NCBI GenBank assembly: GCA_964454675.1
Contig: CAYVUB010000006.1
Span: 38,864-102,863, forward strand
From: CAYVUB01 sp964454675
GTDB taxonomy: Bacteria; Bacteroidota; Bacteroidia; Flavobacteriales; Flavobacteriaceae
DNA: 64,000 nt
Reading direction: 5' to 3'
The notes beneath the pieces are model-generated. The model was not told where the DNA came from. It did no database searches and saw only the letters and a program-made list of their open reading frames with translations. Position 1 is the stretch's first letter. Each line of letters begins with the position of its first letter. The translations under genes and the position numbers were made by a program. Positions 25,795 through 34,488 of this stretch are shown here, one piece after another.

Positions 25795-25878
25795 TCAGAA
25801 CTTAAAAAGCAATTCACAATAAGGATTATTCCGTTGTGAAAACATTTAGTGCCTCGACTATCTTCGGGGCTTTTTTAT
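25795..25878 (+). ncRNA. tracrRNA
   Basis: 25797-25820 is a bulged anti-repeat: AAAGCAATTCACAAT pairs with repeat bases 1-15, and AGAACTT (25797-25803) pairs with repeat bases 19-25. A GGA/TCC nexus hairpin follows (25823-25832), then a single-stranded stretch, then a terminator stem GCCTCGA/TCGGGGC (25851-25870) with six T residues. TATATTCG at 25785-25792 is a near-consensus -7 element just upstream. The gene is divergent from cas9. The tail after the anti-repeat resembles tracrRNA tails I recall from other Bacteroidota II-C loci. Confidence 0.85.
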
Positions 25879-25973
25879 TTTATTGCTATTATAAAACACA
25901 ACAAACTACCAACAATAATTAACATTACTGTTTTTAAGCAATCAACATAAGGGAAGTACCCAAAGCCACAAAA

Positions 25974-26002
25974 AATCCCAAACCATCAATTGGTTTGGGA
26001 TT
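25974..26002 (-). terminator. Terminator of the 43-residue gene
   Basis: AATCCCAAACCA and TGGTTTGGGATT form a 12-bp perfect stem, with TTTTTT following on the minus strand. Confidence 0.8.
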
Positions 26003-26026
26003 CTTACATAAATTATAAACATTCTA

Positions 26027-26158
26027 TTAACCGGCGTTTTTCAAGGTCACAATGTAACTGTCTGCTTCGTAATATTTTTCAGATTTAATAATGTTCAATA
26101 ACCAGTCTAAATGATTTTCAGATTTTCTGGTAAAACTGTAGTTGAGAGTTGTTTCCAT
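26027..26158 (-). CDS. 43-residue protein of unknown function
   Basis: ATG at 26158 opens a 43-codon frame, METTLNYSFTRKSENHLDWL and on to YIVTLKNAG, ending at TAA 26027-26029. The mix of charged and aromatic residues looks like a real small protein. A TAGATTTG -7 element lies on the minus strand about 50 bases upstream, and a strong terminator (25974-26002) follows the stop. I know no family. It lies between the tracrRNA gene and icmF; a link to the CRISPR locus is not shown. Confidence 0.55.
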   Translation of the reverse strand: METTLNYSFTRKSENHLDWLLNIIKSEKYYEADSYIVTLKNAG

Positions 26159-26321
26159 AATCATAACATTTTAAATTAAACGAACTTCTATTTGGTAAAT
26201 GAGGGATGACAAATCTACAACCACCAAATAAGCTGAACATAAATATTAGTTAAGCTGTTTAATTAAAACTTTGAGTTACTTAACACTACAAAAAAGAACG
26301 ATAAAAACCACTAATTGTAAG

Positions 26322-26353
26322 AAAAAATCCCGAATTCGTGACAAATCCGGGAT
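26322..26353 (-). terminator. Terminator of icmF
   Basis: On the minus strand ATCCCGGATT and AATTCGGGAT form a stem (one bulge) followed by TTTTTTC, about 100 bases after the icmF stop. Confidence 0.75.
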
Positions 26354-26382
26354 GTATTATTTTGAATAAGTGCTTCGACTTC

Positions 26383-26400
26383 CCACCGGCAGGCAGGCGC
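26383..26400. repeat. REP-like CCGGCAGGCAGG element
   Basis: The CCxxCCGGCAGGCAGG-type sequence matches the palindrome found inside cas1 and at 63903-63920. Here it lies in the icmF trailer. Confidence 0.6.
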
Positions 26401-26450
26401 TCAATATAAGTGATTCACACACTTTTTCTTTCGTAAAAGTGGTTTTCTGC

Positions 26451-29400
26451 TTACATGTTTCTTCGGTATTGACCGCCCACTTCAAACAATGCCGACGTAA
26501 TTTGTCCCAGCGAACACACTTTACATACATCCATTAAAGCTTCAAAAATGTTTTTGTTATGAATGGCTTTCTGCTGCAAATCTTTTAATAAAGCGTCTGT
26601 ATCATTCGCTTTGTGAAGATTTTCAAGCGTTTTTATCTGCACTTGCTTTTCTTCTTCGGTGGCTCTAATGACTTCTTTCGGAATAACCGTTGGTGAACCT
26701 TTACTGCTTAAAAAAGTATTCACTCCAATAATAGGAAAATCACCGTTATGCTTTAAAGTTTCATAATACAGGCTTTCTTCCTGTATTTTACTACGCTGAT
26801 ACATGGTTTCCATAGCACCAAGAACGCCGCCACGTTCGGTAATTCTATCAAATTCCAACAATACGGCTTCTTCTACCAAATCGGTCAATTCTTCAATGAT
26901 AAACGAGCCTTGTATCGGGTTTTCATTTTTGGCAAGTCCTAATTCTTTATTGATAATCAACTGAATTGCCATGGCACGGCGTACACTTTCTTCGGTTGGT
27001 GTGGTAATAGCTTCATCATAAGCATTGGTATGCAGCGAGTTGCAATTGTCATAAATAGCATACAGGGCTTGCAATGTGGTACGGATGTCGTTAAAATCAA
27101 TTTCCTGTGCATGCAGGCTTCGTCCCGAAGTTTGAATATGGTATTTAAGCATTTGGGCACGCTCATCGGCTCCGTATTTGTTTTTCATGGCTTTTGCCCA
27201 TATTTTTCTGGCAACACGACCTATAACCGCATATTCGGGATCGATACCATTACTGAAAAAGAACGACAAGTTTGGCCCAAACTTATTAATGTCCATACCT
27301 CTCGACAAATAGTATTCAACATAGGTAAAGCCATTAGATAGCGTTAATGCGAGTTGTGTAATTGGATTGGCTCCGGCTTCGGCAATATGATACCCGGAAA
27401 TCGATACCGAATAAAAATTACGGACGTTATTATCTATAAAATACTCCTGAACGTCACCCATTAAGCGCAGAGCAAATTCCGTAGAGAAAATACAGGTGTT
27501 TTGCGCCTGGTCTTCTTTTAAAATATCAGCTTGTACCGTACCGCGCACTTGGGCAATGGTTTTGGTTTTAATATCTTCATAAACGTTTTTTGGCAGCACC
27601 TGATTACCGGTAACACCTAACAAAAACAAACCCAATCCGTCATTTCCTTCGGGTAAATCGCCGTAATATTTTGGTCGTTCTACACCTTTATCTTTATATA
27701 TTTTTGCAATCTTTGCCTCTACTTCTTTTTCTAACCCATTCTCTTTGATGTAAATTTCGCATTGCTGGTCTATGGCGGCATTCATAAAAAAGCCCAACAA
27801 CATGGGTGCCGGTCCGTTAATAGTCATACTTACCGAAGTCATCACATCGGCAAGATTAAATCCGGAATAGAGTTTTTTTGCATCATCAAGACAGCAAATA
27901 CTTACTCCTGCGTTGCCTATTTTCCCGTAAATATCAGGTCTGTAATCGGGGTCGTTACCGTAAAGCGTCACGCTGTCAAAAGCGGTTGACAAACGTTTGG
28001 CGGGCAAACCCTGGCTTACGTAATGAAAACGCCGGTTGGTACGCTCAGGACCACCTTCGCCGGCAAACATACGTGCCGGGTCTTCGCCGGTACGTTTAAA
28101 CGGATATAAACCGGAAGCAAATGGAAATTCGCCCGGGACATTTTCCTGTAACGACCAGCGTAAAATATCACCCCAAGCCTGATACTTTGGCAATGCGACC
28201 TTAGGAATCTGCAAATGCGATAAGGATTCGGTGTGGGTTTCTATTTTGATTTCTTTATCTCTTACTTTAAAAGCATAAACCGGATTTTTATATGTGTTGA
28301 CTTTCTCGTCCCAGCCTGTGATAACTTCCCAGTTATATGGGTCTAAATTGAGCTTCACGCGGTCAAATTCTTTAAGTAACAAATTAATGAACTCTTTATT
28401 GTTATTCTGAACTTGTTTCAAAATCTCATCTTGTTTTAAACCCGATTTATCCAACAAAGACTTCTCGACTGCGCTCGAAATGACAGCCACCGAACAAATG
28501 GTTTTATATATACCGTACAATTTTTGAGCAACTTCTACTTGTTCATTTGCCATTTTATCATACGCACGGTTATTCTCTGCAATTTCCGATAAATAGCGGG
28601 TACGTGACGGCGGAATAACGAATACTTTCTCACTCATTTCTTTTGAAATGGTAAATTTTGACACCAGATTGGCATTGGTTTTTTCGACCAACTTATCCAT
28701 CACTGCTTTGTAAAGCGTGTTCATTCCGGGGTCGTTAAATTGTGAGGCGATGGTACCAAAAACAGGCATCTTATCGGGATCTTCATGCCATAGGTTGTGG
28801 TTGCGTACATACTGTTTTTTTACATCCCGCAAAGCATCAAGAGCACCTCGTTTGTCAAATTTGTTGATAGCCACCAAATCTGCAAAATCGAGCATGTCAA
28901 TTTTTTCCAATTGCGTAGCTGCACCAAACTCGGGCGTCATCACGTATAACGATACGTCACTGTGTTCTATGATTTCGGTATCGCTTTGCCCTATACCCGA
29001 AGTTTCCAAAATAATCAAATCATACTCGGCTGCTTTAAGGACTTCAATGGCCTCATGCACATATTTTGACAATGCCAGATTTGACTGTCGTGTTGCCAGG
29101 CTGCGCATATAAACTCTCGGGTTGTTAATGGCGTTCATCCGGATTCTGTCGCCTAAAAGTGCACCACCGGTTTTACGTTTTGAAGGATCGACAGAAATAA
29201 GACCTACGGTTTTATCCGGAAAATCTATCAAAAACCTGCGCACAATCTCGTCCACCAACGATGATTTTCCTGCGCCGCCGGTTCCTGTAATCCCTAATAC
29301 AGCCCCACCTAACCTCCCTAAAGGGGAGGAATTTGTTGACTTAAAAAGTTTATCAAACTCTTCGTGTTTGTTTTCTGACAATGAAATGAGTCTTGCAATT

Positions 29401-29903
29401 GTATTAACATCTTTAGAAGTTATTTTTTTTGCAATTTGCTCAGTTCCCCCTTCGGGGGTTAGGTGGCTGTAATCTGATTGTTCTACCAAATCGTTTATCA
29501 TGCCCTGCAATCCCAGTTCACGTCCGTCATCGGGCGAATAGATACGCGTAATCCCGTAATCCATCAAATCTTTGATTTCATCAGGCAGAATAACGCCGCC
29601 GCCGCCGCCAAAAATCCGTATATGTCCTGCACCTTTTTCTTTAAGCAAATCATACATGTATTTAAAGTATTCATTATGACCACCTTGATACGACGTTAAT
29701 GCAATAGCGTTGGCATCTTCCTGAATGGCGGTATTGACAACTTCTTCAACACTGCGGTCATGTCCCAAATGAATAACTTCAACGCCTGTTGATTGGATAA
29801 TACGACGCATGATGTTGATAGCCGCATCGTGACCGTCAAAAAGTGATGCCGCTGTGACAATTCTTACTTTGTGTTTAGGTATGTAAGGGATTTGCTGTTC
29901 CAT
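26451..29903 (-). CDS. icmF: Fused isobutyryl-CoA mutase IcmF (B12 domain, GTPase chaperone, mutase)
   Basis: The 1150-residue protein joins three units: a B12-binding domain (about 10-145, SLFDGHDAAINIMRRI with the cobalt-ligating His), a MeaB-like GTPase (from about 195, Walker A GITGTGGAGKSS), and the large mutase domain (about 560-1150). YPFKRTGEDPARMFAGEGGPER (as YPFKR rather than YPTMY) and QTSGRSLHAQE mark it as IcmF-type, which interconverts isobutyryl-CoA and butyryl-CoA, rather than methylmalonyl-CoA mutase. Three stretches encoded by palindromic repeats lie in the linkers: about 146-153, 190-198 and 473-500. It is a single gene with its own promoter and terminator. Confidence 0.9.
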   Translation of the reverse strand: MEQQIPYIPKHKVRIVTAASLFDGHDAAINIMRRIIQSTGVEVIHLGHDRSVEEVVNTAIQEDANAIALTSYQGGHNEYFKYMYDLLKEKGAGHIRIFGGGGGVILPDEIKDLMDYGITRIYSPDDGRELGLQGMINDLVEQSDYSHLTPEGGTEQIAKKITSKDVNTIARLISLSENKHEEFDKLFKSTNSSPLGRLGGAVLGITGTGGAGKSSLVDEIVRRFLIDFPDKTVGLISVDPSKRKTGGALLGDRIRMNAINNPRVYMRSLATRQSNLALSKYVHEAIEVLKAAEYDLIILETSGIGQSDTEIIEHSDVSLYVMTPEFGAATQLEKIDMLDFADLVAINKFDKRGALDALRDVKKQYVRNHNLWHEDPDKMPVFGTIASQFNDPGMNTLYKAVMDKLVEKTNANLVSKFTISKEMSEKVFVIPPSRTRYLSEIAENNRAYDKMANEQVEVAQKLYGIYKTICSVAVISSAVEKSLLDKSGLKQDEILKQVQNNNKEFINLLLKEFDRVKLNLDPYNWEVITGWDEKVNTYKNPVYAFKVRDKEIKIETHTESLSHLQIPKVALPKYQAWGDILRWSLQENVPGEFPFASGLYPFKRTGEDPARMFAGEGGPERTNRRFHYVSQGLPAKRLSTAFDSVTLYGNDPDYRPDIYGKIGNAGVSICCLDDAKKLYSGFNLADVMTSVSMTINGPAPMLLGFFMNAAIDQQCEIYIKENGLEKEVEAKIAKIYKDKGVERPKYYGDLPEGNDGLGLFLLGVTGNQVLPKNVYEDIKTKTIAQVRGTVQADILKEDQAQNTCIFSTEFALRLMGDVQEYFIDNNVRNFYSVSISGYHIAEAGANPITQLALTLSNGFTYVEYYLSRGMDINKFGPNLSFFFSNGIDPEYAVIGRVARKIWAKAMKNKYGADERAQMLKYHIQTSGRSLHAQEIDFNDIRTTLQALYAIYDNCNSLHTNAYDEAITTPTEESVRRAMAIQLIINKELGLAKNENPIQGSFIIEELTDLVEEAVLLEFDRITERGGVLGAMETMYQRSKIQEESLYYETLKHNGDFPIIGVNTFLSSKGSPTVIPKEVIRATEEEKQVQIKTLENLHKANDTDALLKDLQQKAIHNKNIFEALMDVCKVCSLGQITSALFEVGGQYRRNM
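28405..28485. repeat. Composite palindromic repeat inside icmF
   Basis: 28405-28430 carries GAACTTGTTTCA, a sequence also seen (as complement, GAAACAAATTCAG) at 43780-43805. 28462-28485 carries CTCGACTGCGCTCGAAATGA, a repeat I know as frequent between genes of Bacteroidota. Both are translated, encoding about residues 473-500 (AVISSAVEKSLLDKSG and EILKQVQNN). Confidence 0.6.
29313..29329. repeat. CCTCCC/GGGGAGG palindrome inside icmF
   Basis: CCTCCCTAAAGGGGAGG is translated as part of NSSPLGRLGGAVLG, just before the GTPase P-loop. Such CCTCCCC/GGGGAGG palindromes are usually found between genes in this phylum. Confidence 0.6.
29446..29463. repeat. CCCCC/GGGGG palindrome inside icmF
   Basis: CCCCC, TTC, GGGGG followed by TTAGG is translated as LTPEGGTE (about residues 146-153), between the B12 and GTPase domains. 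Confidence 0.6.
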
Positions 29904-29928
29904 ATTTATATCGTACTTTTTGGAAGAG

Positions 29929-29957
29929 CAAATTTAAGGATTATTCAAAAAACAACT
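29929..29957 (-). promoter_or_regulatory. Promoter of icmF
   Basis: On the minus strand TAAATTTG (29936-29929) matches TAnnTTTG, with GTTG about 16 bases further upstream. The start codon follows 25 bases later. Confidence 0.5.
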
Positions 29958-30147
29958 CAGGTTTTTGATAAATATAAAATTATGAGGATGCCAAAACTTA
30001 ATTTTTATGCTTAAATGGAATTAGCATATTTTTACACTAAAAATTAATTGTATATTTAAAACTTGTCATTTTCGGCATTTTTATTGATAAAAAATAAACA
30101 CACATCAAAAGAAAAAATCATTAATTTTCATTAAAAAAAACAACAAC

Positions 30148-30858
30148 ATGAAACGAATATTTATCATCATTTTGGCATTTTTCACCTTAAATGCCTGTGC
30201 AGAACTCCAAGACGTTGTCAATAACCTGCCACAGCAAGGCGGCGTGTTGAGCAATGCAGATATTGCAGCCGGATTACGCCAGGCCTTAGACCAAGGCATT
30301 GATAAACAAGTAAGCAAACTTACCCAAACCGACGGTTTTTTTAAGAATGAACTGGTAAAAATACTATTGCCTGCCGAGCTTCAAAAAGTTGACAAAGGCT
30401 TACGTGATATAGGCTTGGGAAATCTTGCCGATGAAGGTTTGAAAGTACTGAACAGAGCCGCCGAAGATGCTGTAAAAGAAGCAACACCTATTTTTGTAAA
30501 TGCCGTTAAAGACATCACTTTTGCCGATGCCAAAAACATTCTTCTGGGAAATGAAGATGCTGCGACACAATATTTAACAAGTAAAACGCAAACCGAGCTT
30601 TACAACAAGTTCAAACCGGTAATCAACAATTCGTTTGCAAAAGTTGGTGCTGATAAAATTTGGGAAAATTTAATTACCAAATACAACAATATTCCGTTTA
30701 CTGCCGATGTAAATCCCGATTTGACAAATTACGTTACAAACGAAGCACTAAAAGGTGTTTACACGATGATTGCCGTTGAAGAAAAAGACATACGAACCAA
30801 AATAAGTTCACGCAGCACAGACTTGCTCAAAAAAGTATTTGCGCTGCAAGACAAATAA
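30148..30858 (+). CDS. DUF4197 domain lipoprotein
   Basis: The 236-residue protein has a lipobox (IIILAFFTLNACAEL, Cys17) and a DUF4197 domain over the rest, marked by IAAGLRQALDQGIDKQVSKL, GFFKNELVKILLPAEL, and DKIWENLITKYNNIP. It is predicted to be mostly helical and periplasmic. The function is unknown. It is a single gene; the 244 bases upstream are very AT-rich and separate it from the divergent icmF. A terminator follows at 30984-31017. Confidence 0.88.
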   Translation: MKRIFIIILAFFTLNACAELQDVVNNLPQQGGVLSNADIAAGLRQALDQGIDKQVSKLTQTDGFFKNELVKILLPAELQKVDKGLRDIGLGNLADEGLKVLNRAAEDAVKEATPIFVNAVKDITFADAKNILLGNEDAATQYLTSKTQTELYNKFKPVINNSFAKVGADKIWENLITKYNNIPFTADVNPDLTNYVTNEALKGVYTMIAVEEKDIRTKISSRSTDLLKKVFALQDK

Positions 30859-30983
30859 AAACGGATTGTTAATCCAATGCTAATGATTAGGTAACATTGG
30901 TTTGCGTACTCTTTATGATATTTGCATCACAAACAAAAAGAACCATAGTATCTTTAATTTGGAATTAGCAAAAGTTGGTTTAA

Positions 30984-31017
30984 AAGTCGGGTTATTCCTA
31001 TAATCCGACTTTTTTTG
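30984..31017 (+). terminator. Terminator after the DUF4197 gene
   Basis: AAGTCGGGTTAT and ATAATCCGACTT form a near-perfect stem with a 3-base loop, followed by a run of T. It lies about 125 bases after the stop codon. Confidence 0.85.
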
Positions 31018-31088
31018 TGCACATTTTTAAAAAATAAGTTGGAACATAATATTTTTTTAAATATATTTAAGATTCTAATTAATCCGCT

Positions 31089-31286
31089 TTGAGTGATTTA
31101 TCCAAAATAAAGAAACGTCAACAAGTATTGCTGATAAAGTACAAGCAACTTATAGAGCAGGCTTATAATTTTCGGCAGACAGATCATGCGTTAAGTGATA
31201 TTTCGGAATACAATGCGATTAAATTACTGCACAAACTTAACCGCATCAAATACCTCAACAGAGAAACTTCGCAACCATTTATTTAA
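31089..31286 (+). CDS. Lacal_2735-like small helical protein, copy 1
   Basis: The 65-residue frame starts with TTG at 31089 (no ATG is available near the 5' end). The central part LLIKYKQLIEQAYNFRQTDH then ALSDISEYNAIKLLHKLN resembles the Lacal_2735 family of short Flavobacteriaceae proteins and the next gene downstream (LERMYKKIVEEAYNLIQTDT, GLSDVLYHEASKLKKN). The two are diverged tandem paralogues. The function is unknown; the amphipathic pattern suggests a helical hairpin. Confidence 0.6.
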   Translation: MSDLSKIKKRQQVLLIKYKQLIEQAYNFRQTDHALSDISEYNAIKLLHKLNRIKYLNRETSQPFI

Positions 31287-31372
31287 ATAGGGTAAGTTTA
31301 CCATTTCTTTAACGTTTGCAAGCATCCGGACAATCTGTTTCATTCGTATTTATTATATTAAACACAAATATT

Positions 31373-31600
31373 ATGAGTCCGCATTTTTGTAAAGTAGGAA
31401 ACATCAAGCCAAACTTAAGTAAAGCTTTAGGTTTGGATGAATTAGAAAGAATGTATAAAAAAATCGTTGAAGAAGCTTACAATCTGATTCAGACAGATAC
31501 CGGTTTAAGTGACGTTTTGTACCATGAAGCTTCCAAGCTTAAAAAAAATATTTTGGTATTAAAACACAGCCAATCTAAAGATTTTGATGCAGCTTTTTAA
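31373..31600 (+). CDS. Lacal_2735-like small helical protein, copy 2
   Basis: I start at MSPHFCKVGNIKPNLSKALG (31373), giving 75 residues; an earlier ATG at 31316 adds a hydrophobic stretch not seen in the paralogue. The conserved core MYKKIVEEAYNLIQTD matches copy 1 at 31089-31286. Its last 26 bases overlap the 3' end of the convergent minus-strand gene, so transcription from both sides would clash. Confidence 0.62.
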   Translation: MSPHFCKVGNIKPNLSKALGLDELERMYKKIVEEAYNLIQTDTGLSDVLYHEASKLKKNILVLKHSQSKDFDAAF

Positions 31601-32357
31601 AATAATCAAAAGCATGAATCAACCGTGAGCCGTACCATGAAAACGCTTCGCCGTCAACCACAACGATAGTTGCATCGGGGAATGTGCTGCGCAGGTCGTT
31701 TGCGTGTTCATCTTTAAACGGGAAAGGTTCTGACGACAGTAATACCACACCGGCAGTTTCGGGATGGTTTTTATCCAAAATTATCTCAGGATAACGCTTA
31801 TAATTTCCATAATAATTTTCAAATCCGTTTACATCAAGCATATAATCAATAAAGGTTTGTTTTGCCGCTACCATCCATGGATTTTTCCATATAAAATAAG
31901 CTGCTTTACGCTTAGGTTTACCGGCAATAAACATTTTAAATTCTGATTGTTTTTCTTGAATTTTATCAATAATAGCCTGCGCTGCGTTTTCTTTTGAAAA
32001 CATCTTACCGTACATCGTTATCAATTCCAGACAATCTTCAATGGTATAAATATCACTTATATGAACCGGTGCAATGTATTCCAGTCCGTCAATTATTTCA
32101 AGTGTGTTTTCTTCTTTATTGCATAAGATAATATCGGGCTGTAAGGCTTTTATTTTATCAAAATGAACGGTTTTTGTACCGCCAACGATGGTTTTGGACT
32201 TACGCAAATGCTTGGGATGTATGCAGAATTTTGTAATGCCTACAATGGCATCTTCCAAACCTAAATCTACCAAAAGCTCGGTCTGGCTTGGCACGAGTGA
32301 AATAATCCGCTTGGGAATTTTATCTAAATGAATTGTTCTGTTGAGTTGGTCTTTCAT
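31575..32357 (-). CDS. Helical-backbone metal/cofactor receptor (BtuF-like) protein
   Basis: Starting at MKDQLNRTIHLDKIPKRIIS (32357), the 260-residue protein has the BtuF/TroA-like fold: RIISLVPSQTELLVDLGLED, VGITKFCIHP, VGGTKTVHFDKIKALQPDII and the C-terminal AFSWYGSRLIHAFDYF. There is no signal peptide, so unlike true BtuF it would stay in the cytoplasm unless exported another way; this form is common in Bacteroidota. The ligand may be a cobalamin or a metal chelate. The alternative start ten codons earlier lies in a repeated sequence (32362-32386). pyrF follows upstream on the same strand. Confidence 0.78.
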   Translation of the reverse strand: MKDQLNRTIHLDKIPKRIISLVPSQTELLVDLGLEDAIVGITKFCIHPKHLRKSKTIVGGTKTVHFDKIKALQPDIILCNKEENTLEIIDGLEYIAPVHISDIYTIEDCLELITMYGKMFSKENAAQAIIDKIQEKQSEFKMFIAGKPKRKAAYFIWKNPWMVAAKQTFIDYMLDVNGFENYYGNYKRYPEIILDKNHPETAGVVLLSSEPFPFKDEHANDLRSTFPDATIVVVDGEAFSWYGSRLIHAFDYFKKLHQNL

Positions 32358-32404
32358 ATATTTTCTCGCGAAGGCGCAAAGACACAAAATAATTACTTAA
32401 GAAA

Positions 32405-33226
32405 TTATTTTCGCTTACTTAAGATTTCAGCCATTTCCTGTTGCAGTTTTGAGGCTTCTTCTCTGGCCTTTTCTGCAAAACCATTATGTTTTGAGGCGTA
32501 AATAATTGCACGTGACGAATTTATAAGCAAGCCGACATCTTTGGTCATTCCGTAGTTACAAACATCCTGAAGGTTTCCTCCTTGTGCACCAACACCCGGC
32601 ACTAACAAGAAGCTATCGGGAACAATCCTGCGAATATCCGCCAGATATTCGGCTTTGGTAGCACCTATAACGTACATCAAATTCTGATTGTTTTTCCAGC
32701 TTTTGGACGTTTCAATGACCGTTTTGTAAAGCTCCGTTCCATCCATTTTTTTTGTCTGAAAATCAAACGCACCGGCATTGGATGTCAATGCCAGTAATAT
32801 GGTATGCTTATCATTAAATGCCAAAAACGGCTCTACCGAATCTTTGCCCATATAAGGCGCAACAGTCACACTGTCAAAGCCTAAATCTTCAAAAAAAGCT
32901 TTGGCATACATGCTGCTGGTGTTGCCAATATCGCCACGTTTGGCATCGGCAATAGTAAAGATTTCGGGGTAATTTTCATTGAGATATTCAATCGTTTTTT
33001 GCAGCGACTGCCAGCCTTTTACGCCATACGCTTCATAAAACGCCGTATTGGGTTTGTAAGCAACACACAAATGATGTGTTGCGTCAATAATAGCTTTGTT
33101 GAATGAAAAAATAGGGTCGCTTTCTTTAAGTAAATGCTGAGGAATCTTGTTTAAATCTACATCTAACCCTACGCAAAGGAAAGATTGCTTTTTACGGATT
33201 TGCGCTATGAGTTGTTGTGTTGTCAT
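32405..33226 (-). CDS. pyrF: Orotidine 5'-phosphate decarboxylase (type 2)
   Basis: The 273-residue enzyme decarboxylates OMP to UMP, the last step of de novo pyrimidine synthesis. It is the longer PyrF subfamily 2: SFLCVGLDVDLNKIP at the start, the active-site stretch FTIADAKRGDIGNTSSMYAK with the catalytic Asp-Lys-Asp set, and LVPGVGAQGGNL for phosphate binding. It lies about 85 bases downstream of prfA behind a terminator, so it may have its own promoter. The next gene downstream starts 47 bases on. Confidence 0.95.
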   Translation of the reverse strand: MTTQQLIAQIRKKQSFLCVGLDVDLNKIPQHLLKESDPIFSFNKAIIDATHHLCVAYKPNTAFYEAYGVKGWQSLQKTIEYLNENYPEIFTIADAKRGDIGNTSSMYAKAFFEDLGFDSVTVAPYMGKDSVEPFLAFNDKHTILLALTSNAGAFDFQTKKMDGTELYKTVIETSKSWKNNQNLMYVIGATKAEYLADIRRIVPDSFLLVPGVGAQGGNLQDVCNYGMTKDVGLLINSSRAIIYASKHNGFAEKAREEASKLQQEMAEILSKRK

Positions 33227-33276
33227 TGTTTTTTTATTTAAACTCTCTCAGGGTTTGAAACCGAGATGGTTAAGTT

Positions 33277-33300
33277 CAAAAAAAAGCCTCAAAAGAGGCT
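33277..33300 (-). terminator. Terminator of prfA
   Basis: On the minus strand AGCCTC, TTTT, GAGGCT are followed by eight T residues, directly after the prfA stop. Confidence 0.9.
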
Positions 33301-33309
33301 CAGTTATTT

Positions 33310-34386
33310 TTAAATAACGTCGGTATTTGCTTTCAATTTTTCGGTGTTTTCTGCTAATTGTAACTCGTCAATAATACGTTGGATATCGCCGTTGACAATG
33401 TTTCCTAAATCATAAAGCGTTAAGCCAATACGATGGTCTGTTACACGACCTTGCGGATAATTATAAGTACGTATTTTTGCACTTCTATCACCCGATGATA
33501 CCATCGAACCCCGTTTTTCGGCATCTTCAGCTTGTTTTTTTGCAAGCTCTACATCATACAAACGGGAACGTAATACTTTAAACGCTTTTTCTTTGTTTTT
33601 ATGCTGTGATTTCTGGTCTTGACATTGCGCCACCAATCCGGTTGGAATGTGGGTTAAACGCACTGCGGAATAGGTTGTATTAACTGATTGCCCTCCGGGA
33701 CCTGACGAACAGAAAAAGTCGATACGCACGTCTTTCGGGTTGATTTCAATATCAAATTCTTCGGCTTCGGGAAATACCATTACGGTTGCGGCACTTGTAT
33801 GCACACGCCCCTGCGTTTCGGTTTGCGGCACACGCTGCACACGGTGTACGCCGGCTTCAAATTTTAAAGTTCCGTAAACGTCTTCGCCAATAACCTCAAA
33901 CTGAATTTCCTTAAAACCGCCGTTGGTGCCTTCGCTATAATCAACAATATCTACTTTCCAGCCTTTGCTTTCGCAGTACTTTGAGTACATGCGGAATAAA
34001 TCGCCTGCAAAAATACTGGCTTCGTCGCCACCGGTTCCGGCACGCAGCTCCACTACCGCATTTTTTGAGTCTTCGGGGTCTTGGGGTATAAGCATAAACT
34101 TGATTTCTTCTTCAAGTTTCGGGATGCGTTCTTTGGCTTCGTCATACTGCATTCTTGCCATCGCTACCATTTCGGCATCACTGCCATCGGCAATGATTTC
34201 TTCGGCTTCGGTAACGTTATTTACTAATGACAGGTATTCTTCACGTTTGTCATTAAGGGCTTTTAAATCTTTATATTCTTTATTTAAAGCAATATAGCGT
34301 TTTTGGTCGGTCATTACATCGGGCTGAATGATTAAATCACTCACCTCATTAAAACGCTGTTTTACTATTTGCAGTTTCTCTAACAT
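33310..34386 (-). CDS. prfA: Peptide chain release factor 1
   Basis: The 358-residue RF1 reads UAA and UAG stop codons and releases the peptide. GGQ is in SSGPGGQSVNTTYSAVRLTH, the position of the codon-reading PxT tripeptide is occupied by PQT in RVQRVPQTETQGR, and AGVHRVQR before it is standard. PQT instead of PAT or PVT appears normal in this phylum. The gene is the first of its strand after the divergent small membrane gene at 34489. Confidence 0.95.
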   Translation of the reverse strand: MLEKLQIVKQRFNEVSDLIIQPDVMTDQKRYIALNKEYKDLKALNDKREEYLSLVNNVTEAEEIIADGSDAEMVAMARMQYDEAKERIPKLEEEIKFMLIPQDPEDSKNAVVELRAGTGGDEASIFAGDLFRMYSKYCESKGWKVDIVDYSEGTNGGFKEIQFEVIGEDVYGTLKFEAGVHRVQRVPQTETQGRVHTSAATVMVFPEAEEFDIEINPKDVRIDFFCSSGPGGQSVNTTYSAVRLTHIPTGLVAQCQDQKSQHKNKEKAFKVLRSRLYDVELAKKQAEDAEKRGSMVSSGDRSAKIRTYNYPQGRVTDHRIGLTLYDLGNIVNGDIQRIIDELQLAENTEKLKANTDVI

Positions 34387-34488
34387 TTTCTTTTGAATTG
34401 TGCGGCAAAAATACGATAATTTGTGGATTTTTATAACATCTGAATACGTCTGAAAAATATTTTAAACTACAAAAGCGTTATTACTTAT

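Noticed and set aside
25671..25817. 49-residue N-terminal extension of Cas9
   Set aside because: The extension would overlap the tracrRNA and its promoter; Cas9 proteins begin close to the RuvC-I motif, which fits the ATG at 25670.
26451..29903. Methylmalonyl-CoA mutase as the product
   Set aside because: YPFKR in the active-site region and the built-in GTPase domain point to the IcmF type, not to MCM.
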